The notes: generated by a model not told the origin, from the sequence alone. Numbered from the stretch's first letter, positions 1 through 8,992 are shown. The stretch: 58,006 bases of DNA from Aestuariivita sp. (GCA_026709985.1 JAPORY010000093.1:1-58006); one strand, 5' to 3'. Program-made: numbers and translations.

Positions 1-2105
1 TTGAGCAACTTGCTGATCACCATTCTGCTGAGAGTGTCAGTGCGGCATTGCAGACACTAACAACCAAAGGGTATCTTATATCGGCAGACTACGATATGGA
101 TACGGGTTCGGCAGCCTTTTGGACATCGCTCGGCGCCTCCCCGAGATTTGTTGAGGAAACACTCTCCGGTAACGCGATCAAAATTTATAATGATAATATC
201 GGTCTCAAACGCGCCCTTGAGACATTTGGCGTTACGCTCGCAGAGCAAGATCGTGATGTAGCCCTCACAGTTGTTGTCACGGATGACTACCTGAATGCTG
301 ATTTGGCAGAGATTAATGCGTGCCGTGTTGAGAAATCAACTCCGTGGCTCCTTTTGAATCCTTTCGGATTGCGGCCAATGTTTGGGCCGATCTTTGCGAC
401 TGATGAGAATAGTCCCTGCTTAGCGTGTTTAAGCTATCGGTTGCGTGGCAATCAAGAGATCCACGATTTCCTGCGTAATGCCACTGACGGAGCCTGCGAG
501 ATTAAACCAATAGCGACGGTAAGACCTAGCGTGCAGTCTGTATGTGGACTCGCCGCGACAGAAATCGTCAAATGGTTGGTATTAGAAACAACCTCTATCT
601 TGCAACAACATGTCGTCTCGCTTGATGTCCTCAAGATGTCCGTGGCGCATCACCGGGTGACCCGTCGCCCCCAATGTAAAGTCTGCGGTAGCCCTGATCT
701 CTATCGCCCTGACCGAGACCTTGCCCCGATTGCCCTTGAAGATAGCCCCATAAGAGTCACAAACAGTGGCGGTTTGCGCTCCGTCGATCCAGAAACCACC
801 CTCAAGCGTTATCGGCATCTTGTTGATCCCATTAGTGGTGTGATTACTTGGTTACGGCGCACCACGCCTGAGGAAAACCAGTGGCTACACGTTCATTGGG
901 CAGGCACCAATATGGCCTTGAAGAATAGGACGTTGAATGCCCTGAGGTTGAGCTTAAGGACGAAGAGTGCTGGCAAGGGTAGTACGAAAATACAATCAGA
1001 GGCTAGTGCGCTATGTGAGGCCATTGAGCGATACAGCGGTGCTTATCACGATGATGAAATTCGGGTAAAAAAGCGATATTGTGAGTTTGGGGAGGTCGCG
1101 GGACGTTTTCAAGCAATTAAGCCAAATGAGATCCAACTGTTTAGTGAGACTCAGCTACTAAACGCGTCAACCATTAATTCCCGGGGTGATCCCTATAATG
1201 TTGTACCGCCCCACTTCGACCCGGAAGAAGAAATCGATTGGTCACCAGTCTGGTCACTTACCCACAATTGTCCGCGCTACCTCCCAACTGCGCTCTTGTA
1301 CTACGGCAAGACCGTGCGAAATTTCTGCGATGCACAATTGGTGGCTGACTCGAATGGCTGCGCGGCGGGCAATACATTTGAAGAGGCCATTTTACAGGGG
1401 CTCCTCGAGCTTGTTGAGCGCGACGCCTTTGCGGTATGGTGGTATAATCGTCTTCGGGTTCCAAGGGTCGATTTCGAGTCATTCGCCGACCCCTACCTTG
1501 AAAAAGCCCTAGCATATTATCGATCTCTGAATCGCGAGCTATGGGTTCTAGATCTTACGCATGATCTCAAAATTCCGACATTTGTTGCGTTGTCACGGCG
1601 TTTCGACAAATCTGAGGAGGATATCATTTATGGCTCCGGGGCACATTTTGATGCAAGAGTCGCAATTTTGCGTGCGATTTGTGAACTGAATCAATTCTTG
1701 AATTGGGTTCAAGCTGCCGAGCCCGGTGGTGCTGGATACGTTGTAACCGACCCACAATGCTTGACGTGGTGGAAAACCGCGACCGTCGAAAATCAGCCAT
1801 ATCTAAAGGCAGCTGACGGCAGTATTCATGACTCCGATAGTTATCCGATCCTCGAAGTCGAGAATATCAAAAATCTTTTGGTGCGCTTTCAAGAAACTCT
1901 TGAGAACAAGAATTTGGAGTTACTCGTTCTTAACCAAACGCGACCCGACATAAATATGCCCGTCGCGCGGGTGATCGTGCCAGGTATGCGTCACTATTGG
2001 CCTCGCTTCGCGGCGGGTCGTCTCTATGACGTTCCCGTTGGGCGGGGGCAAATTAGTTCCCCACTTTCAGAGGAAGAACTAAATACTCAAGCAGTCATTG
2101 GCTGA
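1..2105 (+). CDS. TOMM cyclodehydratase, fused ThiF/E1-like and YcaO domains (5'-partial)
   Basis: The frame is open to the left window edge, so the N-terminus is missing; TTG at 48 is only the first start-like codon. The N-terminal third resembles the leader-binding, ThiF/E1-like (C protein) part of azoline RiPP synthetases. It shows two CxxC pairs (CLAC near residue 125 counted from 48, CKVC near 210) that would hold a structural zinc. The rest is a YcaO domain: EASALCEAIERY near 320 and NTFEEAILQGLLELVERDAF near 440-460 carry the acidic residues that bind Mg-ATP, and the C-terminus has the GRLYDVPVGRG signature common in fused TOMM enzymes. Family function is ATP-dependent backbone activation of Ser/Thr/Cys to azolines in a precursor peptide. 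An unknown protein, a flavoenzyme and an exporter follow on the same strand. The domain call is firm; the product is unknown. Confidence 0.9.
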   Translation, partial: EQLADHHSAESVSAALQTLTTKGYLISADYDMDTGSAAFWTSLGASPRFVEETLSGNAIKIYNDNIGLKRALETFGVTLAEQDRDVALTVVVTDDYLNADLAEINACRVEKSTPWLLLNPFGLRPMFGPIFATDENSPCLACLSYRLRGNQEIHDFLRNATDGACEIKPIATVRPSVQSVCGLAATEIVKWLVLETTSILQQHVVSLDVLKMSVAHHRVTRRPQCKVCGSPDLYRPDRDLAPIALEDSPIRVTNSGGLRSVDPETTLKRYRHLVDPISGVITWLRRTTPEENQWLHVHWAGTNMALKNRTLNALRLSLRTKSAGKGSTKIQSEASALCEAIERYSGAYHDDEIRVKKRYCEFGEVAGRFQAIKPNEIQLFSETQLLNASTINSRGDPYNVVPPHFDPEEEIDWSPVWSLTHNCPRYLPTALLYYGKTVRNFCDAQLVADSNGCAAGNTFEEAILQGLLELVERDAFAVWWYNRLRVPRVDFESFADPYLEKALAYYRSLNRELWVLDLTHDLKIPTFVALSRRFDKSEEDIIYGSGAHFDARVAILRAICELNQFLNWVQAAEPGGAGYVVTDPQCLTWWKTATVENQPYLKAADGSIHDSDSYPILEVENIKNLLVRFQETLENKNLELLVLNQTRPDINMPVARVIVPGMRHYWPRFAAGRLYDVPVGRGQISSPLSEEELNTQAVIG

Positions 2106-2158
2106 CCCGACAAAAAATATCTTGAGGATTGATGACTGATGATGGCTTCGGAGGTACA

Positions 2159-3256
2159 ATGGAATTACATGAAAACTGGATTTACACTGAAAAGACCATC
2201 CAGCCAGTTGCCGAAACGATGGGGCATTTGTTGGCGCGCATTCGCTCGCAATTTGCAACGAGTTTATTGGACACAAAGAATCTGCATAAAATCTTTGACC
2301 GTGCGAGTGAGTCTCCTGTCACGATGGCGGCATTTCCGTTTGGGCTTGAAATTCCGTTGCACGACCCGCGACCGCGGGCAGACTTTGGGGTCTCTCTCGT
2401 TGGTAATAGTCTGACCGCTGACATTTATCAGGCTCGAAGCAAGGTAGACGCTGCCAATCAATCAATTCAAGCACTGGGCTGGTTGCTAAACCAAACCGAC
2501 GCTGAAGACTCGAATCTTAGACGGATTGTCGGTCAAAAAATGATGCTTGAGTACGATATCGATGAAGAAAAATCGAAAGTGGCAACGAACCCGGGCATCT
2601 TTCTCTATCCAATTGACGATGTATTAGCGGGCAACAGTGATCGATTCGATGCCGTAAAGAAAGTCTATGATGCTTTGACATATGCCGGTGGTTGGGACGC
2701 AAGCGAACCGGAACTTGCCCATCTAAAGACGCTATACGAAAGACTCCCGTCAACTCGATGTATTAAGGCGGTCGGCACTTTCCCCGCTCGGCGGCGCCTC
2801 ACTCGGATCGCCGCTACCGGCTTTACCCACTCAAATGAAGTTGCCGAATTTTTGCAAAAACTCGGCTGGTCGGGCGACACCGTAAAAATATCCGAATGGA
2901 TAAAATTGTTTGAGGCGAAACGAGCCTTCACCTACCTCGGCTTACACTTTGATATCACTCCTGATGGTATCGGTGCCACTTTGGGATTGAGTTTCTTTGC
3001 AAAGCAGAGTGAGTGGCTCAAGGACATACAGTCTTGGGTACCACTTATTGAGGGAATTGATGCGTGCCAATTTGCTCAATCTCACAAACTAACTGAGCTT
3101 GTGCGGTGGGCGACCGGTTCGACGACCTTGATGTTGGGCAACTCAAACCTGTTGCTCGTTCGCGGCATTCATCACATCAAATTAACCGTTACCGATGGGG
3201 AAGTTGATGGGGCGAAAGCTTATGTTTTCTTTCTTATGATGACAGTACCACGATAG
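2159..3256 (+). CDS. Conserved TOMM-cluster protein of unknown function
   Basis: This 365-residue soluble protein has no motif I can name. ATG 2159 is preferred over upstream starts at 2129 and 2141 because GGAGG ends about five bases before it. It follows the YcaO gene by 53 bp and is probably co-transcribed. It is clearly related to the minus-strand gene at 8993-10135. Both begin M(E/D)(L/F)HE(N/E)W, both have a central segment of the form hhhxYxIxxxxxxxPxIxhYP, and both share a C-terminal pattern with ExLxRW, TxxxGxSxhL, RxIHHhxLxh and NAYAFhhM-like blocks (here KAYVFFLMM). Two homologues at one locus suggest a recurrent accessory role, such as peptide binding or tailoring. An ABBA-type prenyltransferase fold was considered but cannot be shown by eye. 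The last 277 coding bases are duplicated downstream. Confidence 0.75.
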   Translation: MELHENWIYTEKTIQPVAETMGHLLARIRSQFATSLLDTKNLHKIFDRASESPVTMAAFPFGLEIPLHDPRPRADFGVSLVGNSLTADIYQARSKVDAANQSIQALGWLLNQTDAEDSNLRRIVGQKMMLEYDIDEEKSKVATNPGIFLYPIDDVLAGNSDRFDAVKKVYDALTYAGGWDASEPELAHLKTLYERLPSTRCIKAVGTFPARRRLTRIAATGFTHSNEVAEFLQKLGWSGDTVKISEWIKLFEAKRAFTYLGLHFDITPDGIGATLGLSFFAKQSEWLKDIQSWVPLIEGIDACQFAQSHKLTELVRWATGSTTLMLGNSNLLLVRGIHHIKLTVTDGEVDGAKAYVFFLMMTVPR

Positions 3257-3656
3257 ATAACAAGGTGTTTAACGAAATCTCCTTATGAACCGCATGCAGC
3301 AGAGTGAAAGCAAATAGCCGGCTGAATCTGGTCACATTTGATTAAGATTTGGGGGGAAGCGCCTCGCTTATTTTGGTCAACGAGGCGTCGGTGTTTCCCC
3401 CTTTTGGTGACTGGTGTTGAGGACAGTACTAGGAACAGTTTTCGGCAGATCCTAAACACGAACAAAGTGCCGGTCTCTTTTGAACGCTATTCGCTGATTA
3501 GGGCTCGTGTGGCAAAGGACAAGCTGAATCACGATGAACCGGTGCTGAAACAACTCGGTTTCAAGTTGATCCCGGCGCATTCACCACAGACCTCGTGGAT
3601 GGTCAGAGTTCATTCCATCGTGAAAAGTGCTTGGTGACGCATCTCATTTTAGTTGC
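2980..3656 (+). repeat. 677-bp direct repeat, copy 1
   Basis: This segment appears identical by eye to 4481-5157, at a constant offset of 1501 bp. It contains the 3' end of the preceding gene, its stop at 3256, and about 400 bp of downstream DNA including a long hairpin. The copies flank an 824-bp unrelated insert at 3657-4480. Without the insert and one copy, the gene at 2159 would run directly into the leader of the flavoenzyme gene, so X-R-Y became X-R-insert-R-Y. Confidence 0.95.
3351..3405 (+). terminator. Long hairpin with T-run downstream of the unknown TOMM gene
   Basis: GGGGGAA and GCGCCTCG on the left arm pair with CGAGGCG and TTTCCCCC on the right arm, around a loop of about 12 nt and with a small bulge. 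The stem is followed by TTTT. It lies about 95 bp after the stop at 3256, so a terminator or attenuator between this gene and the flavoenzyme is plausible. An identical copy is at 4852-4906 in the second direct repeat. Confidence 0.5.
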
Positions 3657-4038
3657 CAAATTTGTTGATGTAACCCCAGTAGCCAGCTGAATCACCCCAA
3701 ACTGACATATCAATGCGCATGATGTGCTTGCCCGCGATGATGTAACTTCCGTTACCCCCCACGCGGTGACCGCCGATGCTCGCTACGGCAGTACCCGCGA
3801 TTGATATCGGTAGCGTGTCATGCGGGTACTCGACCACCGAACAATACCCGTCCTCGTCATGACTGGCCAGATCACCGGTGAATTGCTCACCGTGCGCTTT
3901 GACGACCGCAATGAGCGCTTTCCGATCATCATCGGTCATCGTATCGCCGTGACAACAGCGAATGCCGTCGACGGTAAAGAGTTTTAAGCCGAGCCGCGTT
4001 TTTTGGCCGTGCTGCATTATGCGCAATTGGATTTTCAT
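3649..4038 (-). CDS. Hypothetical protein in the inserted segment
   Basis: A 129-residue protein of unknown function. ATG 4038 is chosen because GGAGG lies about ten bases upstream; an in-frame start at 4059 lacks that support. It overlaps the end of the preceding small RHH gene by four bases. The sequence has several Asp, His and Cys residues (CCHGD near 28) but no motif I recognise, and no signal peptide or membrane segment. Its last codons and stop fall inside the right edge of direct-repeat copy 1. The present C-terminus may therefore have been made by the junction, with the protein truncated relative to its source. Confidence 0.55.
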   Translation of the reverse strand: MKIQLRIMQHGQKTRLGLKLFTVDGIRCCHGDTMTDDDRKALIAVVKAHGEQFTGDLASHDEDGYCSVVEYPHDTLPISIAGTAVASIGGHRVGGNGSYIIAGKHIMRIDMSVWGDSAGYWGYINKFGN

Positions 4039-4196
4039 TTGTTTGTTTCCTCCAGACAAAAAAGTCCTTGTCTGATGACCTCGCTCACGCTTGGGATTTT
4101 GTCCTCTTGCTGGCCAATCTGCATCCGCAAACGTTCAAGCCGGCGTTCATCGTCGGGCATCAGTGAGATCGATACGTTCAATCGGGTGACGGTCAT
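4035..4196 (-). CDS. Small ribbon-helix-helix-type regulator
   Basis: A 53-residue protein beginning MTVTRLNVSISL, a short beta strand of the type that reads DNA in ribbon-helix-helix proteins. Two helices follow, the second with IPSVSEVIRQGL, matching the usual (x)SxSEhIRxhh pattern. It overlaps its upstream neighbour with ATGA and its downstream neighbour by four bases, so the three genes form one tight minus-strand operon. RHH proteins commonly repress their own operon. A palindrome and a tandem 8-mer lie just upstream at 4355-4373 and could be its operator. It could also be an antitoxin, but neither neighbour is a recognisable toxin. Confidence 0.65.
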   Translation of the reverse strand: MTVTRLNVSISLMPDDERRLERLRMQIGQQEDKIPSVSEVIRQGLFCLEETNK

Positions 4197-4279
4197 GAGC
4201 GGCCTCCCCAAAATTCTTGGCCGCGTCTTCCCCCAAGCCACTCCCAGCAGTCCGCATCGGCCCGCAGTTTCATGAGCAC
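4193..4279 (-). CDS. Small ORF, first gene of the inserted mini-operon
   Basis: The reading frame is open from well upstream, but no good start codon lies between the operator-like palindrome and GTG 4279/ATG 4273, so the N-terminus is unresolved. The residues PTRGEAIEVLMKLRADADCW look conserved and may belong to a longer domain starting near 4345 from a non-canonical codon. The stop overlaps the RHH gene start as ATGA. Function unknown. Confidence 0.35.
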   Translation of the reverse strand: MLMKLRADADCWEWLGGRRGQEFWGGRS

Positions 4280-4354
4280 TTCAATGGCCTCGCCGCGGGT
4301 CGGATACGTGGTGCCGGCGATCCTGTTTGTTTTGTTTGGGTTAGTGATAGTAGC

Positions 4355-4373
4355 ACTGTCGTACAGTCGTACA
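4355..4373. promoter_or_regulatory. Operator-like palindrome and tandem 8-mer
   Basis: ACTGT-CGT-ACAGT is a perfect palindrome at 4355-4367. GTCGTACA is repeated in tandem at 4358-4365 and 4366-4373. The position just upstream of a three-gene operon encoding an RHH protein fits an autoregulatory operator. Function is inferred from position and symmetry only. Confidence 0.45.
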
Positions 4374-4480
4374 GAGATTGTAAGTAACAAGTTCGTGAAC
4401 GGTTTGCTGACCCCTTCTTCCTTAACGAGACCCCTGATGCACGTACGTGCAAGACCGTATATATAGGGGAAAGTGACACC

Positions 4481-4757
4481 TTTGGGATTGAGTTTCTTTG
4501 CAAAGCAGAGTGAGTGGCTCAAGGACATACAGTCTTGGGTACCACTTATTGAGGGAATTGATGCGTGCCAATTTGCTCAATCTCACAAACTAACTGAGCT
4601 TGTGCGGTGGGCGACCGGTTCGACGACCTTGATGTTGGGCAACTCAAACCTGTTGCTCGTTCGCGGCATTCATCACATCAAATTAACCGTTACCGATGGG
4701 GAAGTTGATGGGGCGAAAGCTTATGTTTTCTTTCTTATGATGACAGTACCACGATAG
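4481..4757 (+). pseudogene. Duplicated C-terminal fragment of the unknown TOMM protein
   Basis: The frame reproduces the last 91 residues of the protein ending at 3256, including the shared C-terminal blocks. It has no native start and follows an unrelated upstream sequence. A stray GTG at 4473 opens the frame but lacks a convincing ribosome site. It is best read as a by-product of the 677-bp duplication. Confidence 0.85.
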
Positions 4758-5157
4758 ATAACAAGGTGTTTAACGAAATCTCCTTATGAACCGCATGCAG
4801 CAGAGTGAAAGCAAATAGCCGGCTGAATCTGGTCACATTTGATTAAGATTTGGGGGGAAGCGCCTCGCTTATTTTGGTCAACGAGGCGTCGGTGTTTCCC
4901 CCTTTTGGTGACTGGTGTTGAGGACAGTACTAGGAACAGTTTTCGGCAGATCCTAAACACGAACAAAGTGCCGGTCTCTTTTGAACGCTATTCGCTGATT
5001 AGGGCTCGTGTGGCAAAGGACAAGCTGAATCACGATGAACCGGTGCTGAAACAACTCGGTTTCAAGTTGATCCCGGCGCATTCACCACAGACCTCGTGGA
5101 TGGTCAGAGTTCATTCCATCGTGAAAAGTGCTTGGTGACGCATCTCATTTTAGTTGC
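4481..5157 (+). repeat. 677-bp direct repeat, copy 2
   Basis: Second copy of 2980-3656. Its left end starts in the middle of the unknown gene's coding sequence, and its right end joins the native leader of the flavoenzyme gene at 5158. No difference between the copies was found by eye, so the event seems recent or the copies are kept alike by recombination. Confidence 0.95.
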
Positions 5158-5229
5158 AGTGTTTGCATTTGTTTCGTGAGTGGGTCATCATCCGTAGCGA
5201 TAGCACTATTTGACTGGAGGAAAAGGGAA

Positions 5230-6312
5230 TTGATCTGGGATTTGGCAGTGGTTGGCGCCGGACCTGCCGGTAGCATTTGCACCTGCAGTGCGCTAGCTGA
5301 ATACAATGCGAACGTTGCCCTCTTTGATCGGGAAAACTTTCCTCGCGACAAGTCTTGCGGCGACGCGATTCATAGTGACACCTTTGATGTGATGGAGAAT
5401 TTAGGCCTTGCTGACATCTTCAAGGATAGGCCACTAATCGAAAAGATTGACTTCAACTTTCCTCAAAAGTTTAAGTTTTTGGAGAAATTACTTGATCCCT
5501 ATGGTGGTCAATTTTACATCGTAGAACGCAAGACATTCGACAATTCTCTGTATGATGCTGCCGTGACCAGAGGTGCGGATGACTTTACGGGTTGCGCGGT
5601 GTCTGACGCGACATATGATGCTGCCAATGGGTTGTGGACCGTCAGTTACACCTCTGCGACGGGTAGGGATACCAATCTCCAAACCCGCGTTCTGGTTGGT
5701 GCGGATGGAGCAAGTTCAAGAGTGCGCAAGGCAGCAGGATTAGCCTTCAACGGCGATAAACATCTAGCCGTAGGTATTCGCGCCTACGCAGAAGTCGAGG
5801 GATTGAAAGATTCAGTTCTGCGCATCGATTACAGCGATAGATTTATGCCGGGCTATGGTTGGGCTTTTCCAATAACAACAAACAAGTATAATATCGGTGT
5901 CGTCCTAGATCAGCGGGACTACAAAGCCTCCCGTACGAAGATGGAAAAGCATTTACAGGAGTATATTGAAGCACTTTCCAAGAATGGTGCGAAATTTCAC
6001 GATGTTAACAACTTTAGGGCCTATCCGCTTCCCTTGGCCGATAATGCGATACCGCTCGTTCCGGGAAAAAGCATCGCCTTGATCGGCGACGCCGCAGCGA
6101 TGATTGACCCGTTTACTGGTGAGGGAATCCAATTCGGAATCTGTGCTGGATATGCTTTGGGAAAGGCAATCGCGAAAGGGCTACAGTATAAGAATCTGCA
6201 GAAAAACTTGGAAGATTTTGTGACTCGCTTCAAAGAAAAATTCTCACCTGTCCTATATAATTCGCAACAATTGCGAACGACACTTCGCTATCAACGGATC
6301 ATGCTGTCCTGA
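5230..6312 (+). CDS. FAD-dependent oxidoreductase, geranylgeranyl-reductase-like
   Basis: A 360-residue flavoprotein. The N-terminus has the Rossmann FAD motif VVGAGPAGS within the first 15 residues, then the acidic ribose-binding Asp in LFDREN and the FPRDKSCGD motif typical of the geranylgeranyl reductase/FixC-like group. VLVGADGASSRVR follows mid-protein, and ALIGDAAAMIDPFTGEGIQ near residue 280 contacts the FAD pyrophosphate. TTG 5230 is chosen because TGGAGG lies about ten bases upstream and the FAD motif is then at the normal distance from the start; an open frame upstream to 5128 is leader. Relatives reduce isoprenoid double bonds or hydroxylate or halogenate aromatics. Next to a YcaO enzyme it may act on the peptide in place of the usual FMN azoline dehydrogenase; that role is inference. 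Confidence 0.85.
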   Translation: MIWDLAVVGAGPAGSICTCSALAEYNANVALFDRENFPRDKSCGDAIHSDTFDVMENLGLADIFKDRPLIEKIDFNFPQKFKFLEKLLDPYGGQFYIVERKTFDNSLYDAAVTRGADDFTGCAVSDATYDAANGLWTVSYTSATGRDTNLQTRVLVGADGASSRVRKAAGLAFNGDKHLAVGIRAYAEVEGLKDSVLRIDYSDRFMPGYGWAFPITTNKYNIGVVLDQRDYKASRTKMEKHLQEYIEALSKNGAKFHDVNNFRAYPLPLADNAIPLVPGKSIALIGDAAAMIDPFTGEGIQFGICAGYALGKAIAKGLQYKNLQKNLEDFVTRFKEKFSPVLYNSQQLRTTLRYQRIMLS

Positions 6313-6627
6313 TCGGAATCTCTAGATTACTTGTAACCAATGCCACTAATTCACGCCCGTCCTCCTTCAAGCCTCGCCCGCGTAGTTTCAGGCACGAAAG
6401 CAGACTTGGTGAGCATTTTGAGCCAACGTGGCGCGTTGCTCTCCACCGTCAACATGTCAAAATTTGCGGGTACGTGTTCTGTCGCACCTTGGACGTGCCT
6501 CGTTTCATCGCGAAGAACGGATGCGCGTATTGCTCACAGCCACAATATATGCCAATGAGGCGTTCGTGAGATTGCGCCTTTTACCTCCTCTCGACTTACG
6601 CGCTCAGAAATGGAAACGGGGTATTAT
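6313..6627. other. Intergenic stretch without a supported gene
   Basis: Two short overlapping plus-strand frames (6340-6558 and 6428-6631) are open here, but neither has a convincing ribosome site or a recognisable sequence. The segment probably holds the leader of the exporter gene or a decayed gene. Confidence 0.4.
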
Positions 6628-8964
6628 ATGAACCCCGAAGGCGAGAAAAATCTTCTAGCCTATCGGTTCGCCGAGCAGGTAATCGGCTTGCGCGGTTGGA
6701 TCATCGTCTGCACCTTGCTCGCCACGTTCGCCGCAGCTTTCGGGGCAACCTATCTTAAGCCATCATCGGACTATCGCGCTTTTTTTGACCCAAATAATCC
6801 TGAATTGCAGGAATTAGAATTCTTTGAAAGCACCTACGAAAAAAGCGATAATGTCCTAATAATGATTGTACCAGAGAGCGGAGATGCCTTCTCTGAAGAC
6901 GCACTGGCGGCAACAATTTGGCTTACTAACGAGGCGTGGCTAGTCCCTCAAGTGACGCGCGTCGATTCGCTGGCGAACTTCCCCCACACCATCGCGGACG
7001 ATGACGGGCTGAACGTTCAGGATCTCGTACGCCCAACTCAAATCTCAGAAGCAGAAGCACGAGAAAAGATGCGCGCAATCGCGCTAAATGACCCCCGCCT
7101 TGCTGGAAGACTAGTCGCTCGTAATGGGGGTGTCAGTGCGGTAAACATTGCGGTTGCACTCCCCGAAGATGATGCGACCACTTTGGCACTCGTTGCTAAT
7201 CACACGCGCGATCTTGCGGCTCGCGCAGCAGAAAAGTTCCCCGGTTTTGAATTTCGGTCGGTCGGAACTGCCATCATCAATCAATCCTATACCGAAGCCA
7301 CTATCGAAACAACCGGTACGGTTCTGCCAGCGTCACTCGCAGTCATGACACTGCTCATGTGGGTTCTTACCCGTAGCTTTGCGGGCGTTTTCGCGACCTG
7401 GTGCGTGTTTCTCATAACTGCGACGGCGATAATTGGTATAGCAGGGTGGCTCAAAATTCCTTTCTCAACCAGCGTGGCATCCGCTCCAATCATTCTCCTC
7501 ACGCTTGCGGTCGCTAATTGCTTGCACGTCATCCTGACGTTTCAGGAAAAATTCTGCGAAGATACCCCAAAGTCGCGAGCGTTAATCCGTGCGACCGAAA
7601 TTAACCTCTACCCGATTTTTCTTGCCAGCATGACAACAGCCTTCGGTTTCTTGATGATGAATTTTTCCGAAGTACCTCCTTTTCGGCATCTCGGTACTCT
7701 CGTGGCAATTGGGTCAGTCATTTCATTTATGACATCACTGACACTGCTTCCATCCGTTCTATCGTTCATACGAATTCAAAAACGCCCTACCAGATATGAT
7801 TGGAATGGAATAAATCACTTCGCCGATTTCGTGATTCATCATCGTAAGGCATTGCTTTGGTTATCGCTTTTTGTCGTCTTGGGTTTAACGGCATCGGTGC
7901 CAAGGAATGAACTGAACGATGTATTGACCGAATACTTCGCTGAAAACTTTCAACTGAGGAAAGACACGGATTTTCTGGACGCTCATCTCAGTGGAAACAC
8001 TATAATTGAGTACTCCATTTCCGCAGGAACGCCTAATGGGGTTGCCGAACCCGCATTCTTAGAGGAGCTAAACAATTTTTCAGATTGGCTCTATAAGCAA
8101 CCAGAAACCCGCCACGTAAATATCTTGTCTGACCTGATGAAGCAGTTGAACAAAAGTATGTTCGGCGATGATCCAGCGGCATATCGGGTTCCAGAGAGCC
8201 GAGAACTCGCACAGCAACTGCTGCTGTTGTATGAATTATCACTTCCCATCGGGCTTGATGTCAATAATCAAATCGACGTCGCCAGATCAGCGACACGCGT
8301 TACGGTAACAACACGAACACTATCAACCAGAGACGTTCTGGCGTTTGATGAACGCGTAATTGATTGGCTAGAGAATAGCACCAAACTTGGTCAAGAGGTA
8401 AAAAGCACCGGTGCAGCGATCATGTTTGCTCATCTCAGTGATCGAAATATCCGAGCAATTTTGATCGGCACCATCTTTGCCTTCGTCGGTGTATCAGCTA
8501 TCTTGATGGTAGCTTTTCGATCTCCTTTCCACGGCTTCATTAGCTTAGTTCCCAACTTTGTACCCGGACTCATGGCATTCGGTGTTTGGGGACTCGTTGT
8601 CGGAGAAGTCGGAGTCGTCCTGTCTGTGATCTTGGCAATGACCATTGGGATCGTAGTCGACGACACGGTGCACTTTATGACCAAATACGTACACGCACGG
8701 CGAACTCTGCTCTACTCACCCGAAGTCTCGGTGCGATATGCCTTTGCCAGTGTCGCACCAGCCCTCGCGGCTACGACATTGATTTTAGTAGCGGGGTTCG
8801 GTGTGTTGGGTCTATCGGGATTTGCTCCAACCGGTCAAATGGGTCAACTTACCGCGCTCGTTATCGCACTGGCACTGGCATGCGATTTTCTGTTCCTGCC
8901 GCCATTGCTCATATCGCTGGAGCATTTGAGAGACAAATTGGCAAAAGGTATCAACACGACTTGA
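6628..8964 (+). CDS. RND/MMPL-family exporter
   Basis: A 778-residue inner-membrane protein with the RND layout of the MMPL/HAE3 group. One N-terminal membrane helix (about residues 23-43) is followed by a large periplasmic loop opening with LKPSSDYRAFFDP, then a block of five or six helices (about 230-400). A second single helix, a second periplasmic loop and a final helix block (about 610-770) follow; that block has TIGIVVDDTVHF, where acidic residues likely relay protons. ATG 6628 is preferred because a G-rich stretch lies six bases upstream; ATG 6610 is possible. Relatives export lipids, hopanoids or hydrophobic metabolites by proton antiport. As the last plus-strand gene of the cluster it is the obvious candidate to export the product; this is inferred from position. 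Confidence 0.85.
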   Translation: MNPEGEKNLLAYRFAEQVIGLRGWIIVCTLLATFAAAFGATYLKPSSDYRAFFDPNNPELQELEFFESTYEKSDNVLIMIVPESGDAFSEDALAATIWLTNEAWLVPQVTRVDSLANFPHTIADDDGLNVQDLVRPTQISEAEAREKMRAIALNDPRLAGRLVARNGGVSAVNIAVALPEDDATTLALVANHTRDLAARAAEKFPGFEFRSVGTAIINQSYTEATIETTGTVLPASLAVMTLLMWVLTRSFAGVFATWCVFLITATAIIGIAGWLKIPFSTSVASAPIILLTLAVANCLHVILTFQEKFCEDTPKSRALIRATEINLYPIFLASMTTAFGFLMMNFSEVPPFRHLGTLVAIGSVISFMTSLTLLPSVLSFIRIQKRPTRYDWNGINHFADFVIHHRKALLWLSLFVVLGLTASVPRNELNDVLTEYFAENFQLRKDTDFLDAHLSGNTIIEYSISAGTPNGVAEPAFLEELNNFSDWLYKQPETRHVNILSDLMKQLNKSMFGDDPAAYRVPESRELAQQLLLLYELSLPIGLDVNNQIDVARSATRVTVTTRTLSTRDVLAFDERVIDWLENSTKLGQEVKSTGAAIMFAHLSDRNIRAILIGTIFAFVGVSAILMVAFRSPFHGFISLVPNFVPGLMAFGVWGLVVGEVGVVLSVILAMTIGIVVDDTVHFMTKYVHARRTLLYSPEVSVRYAFASVAPALAATTLILVAGFGVLGLSGFAPTGQMGQLTALVIALALACDFLFLPPLLISLEHLRDKLAKGINTT

Positions 8965-8992
8965 ACCCGGCCACAAGATTAGACTCTCCACG

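Noticed and set aside
3338-3637. 99-residue open frame, present twice with the 677-bp repeat
   Set aside because: It overlaps the long hairpin, has no ribosome site and resembles no protein. Its duplication follows from the repeat and is not evidence of coding.
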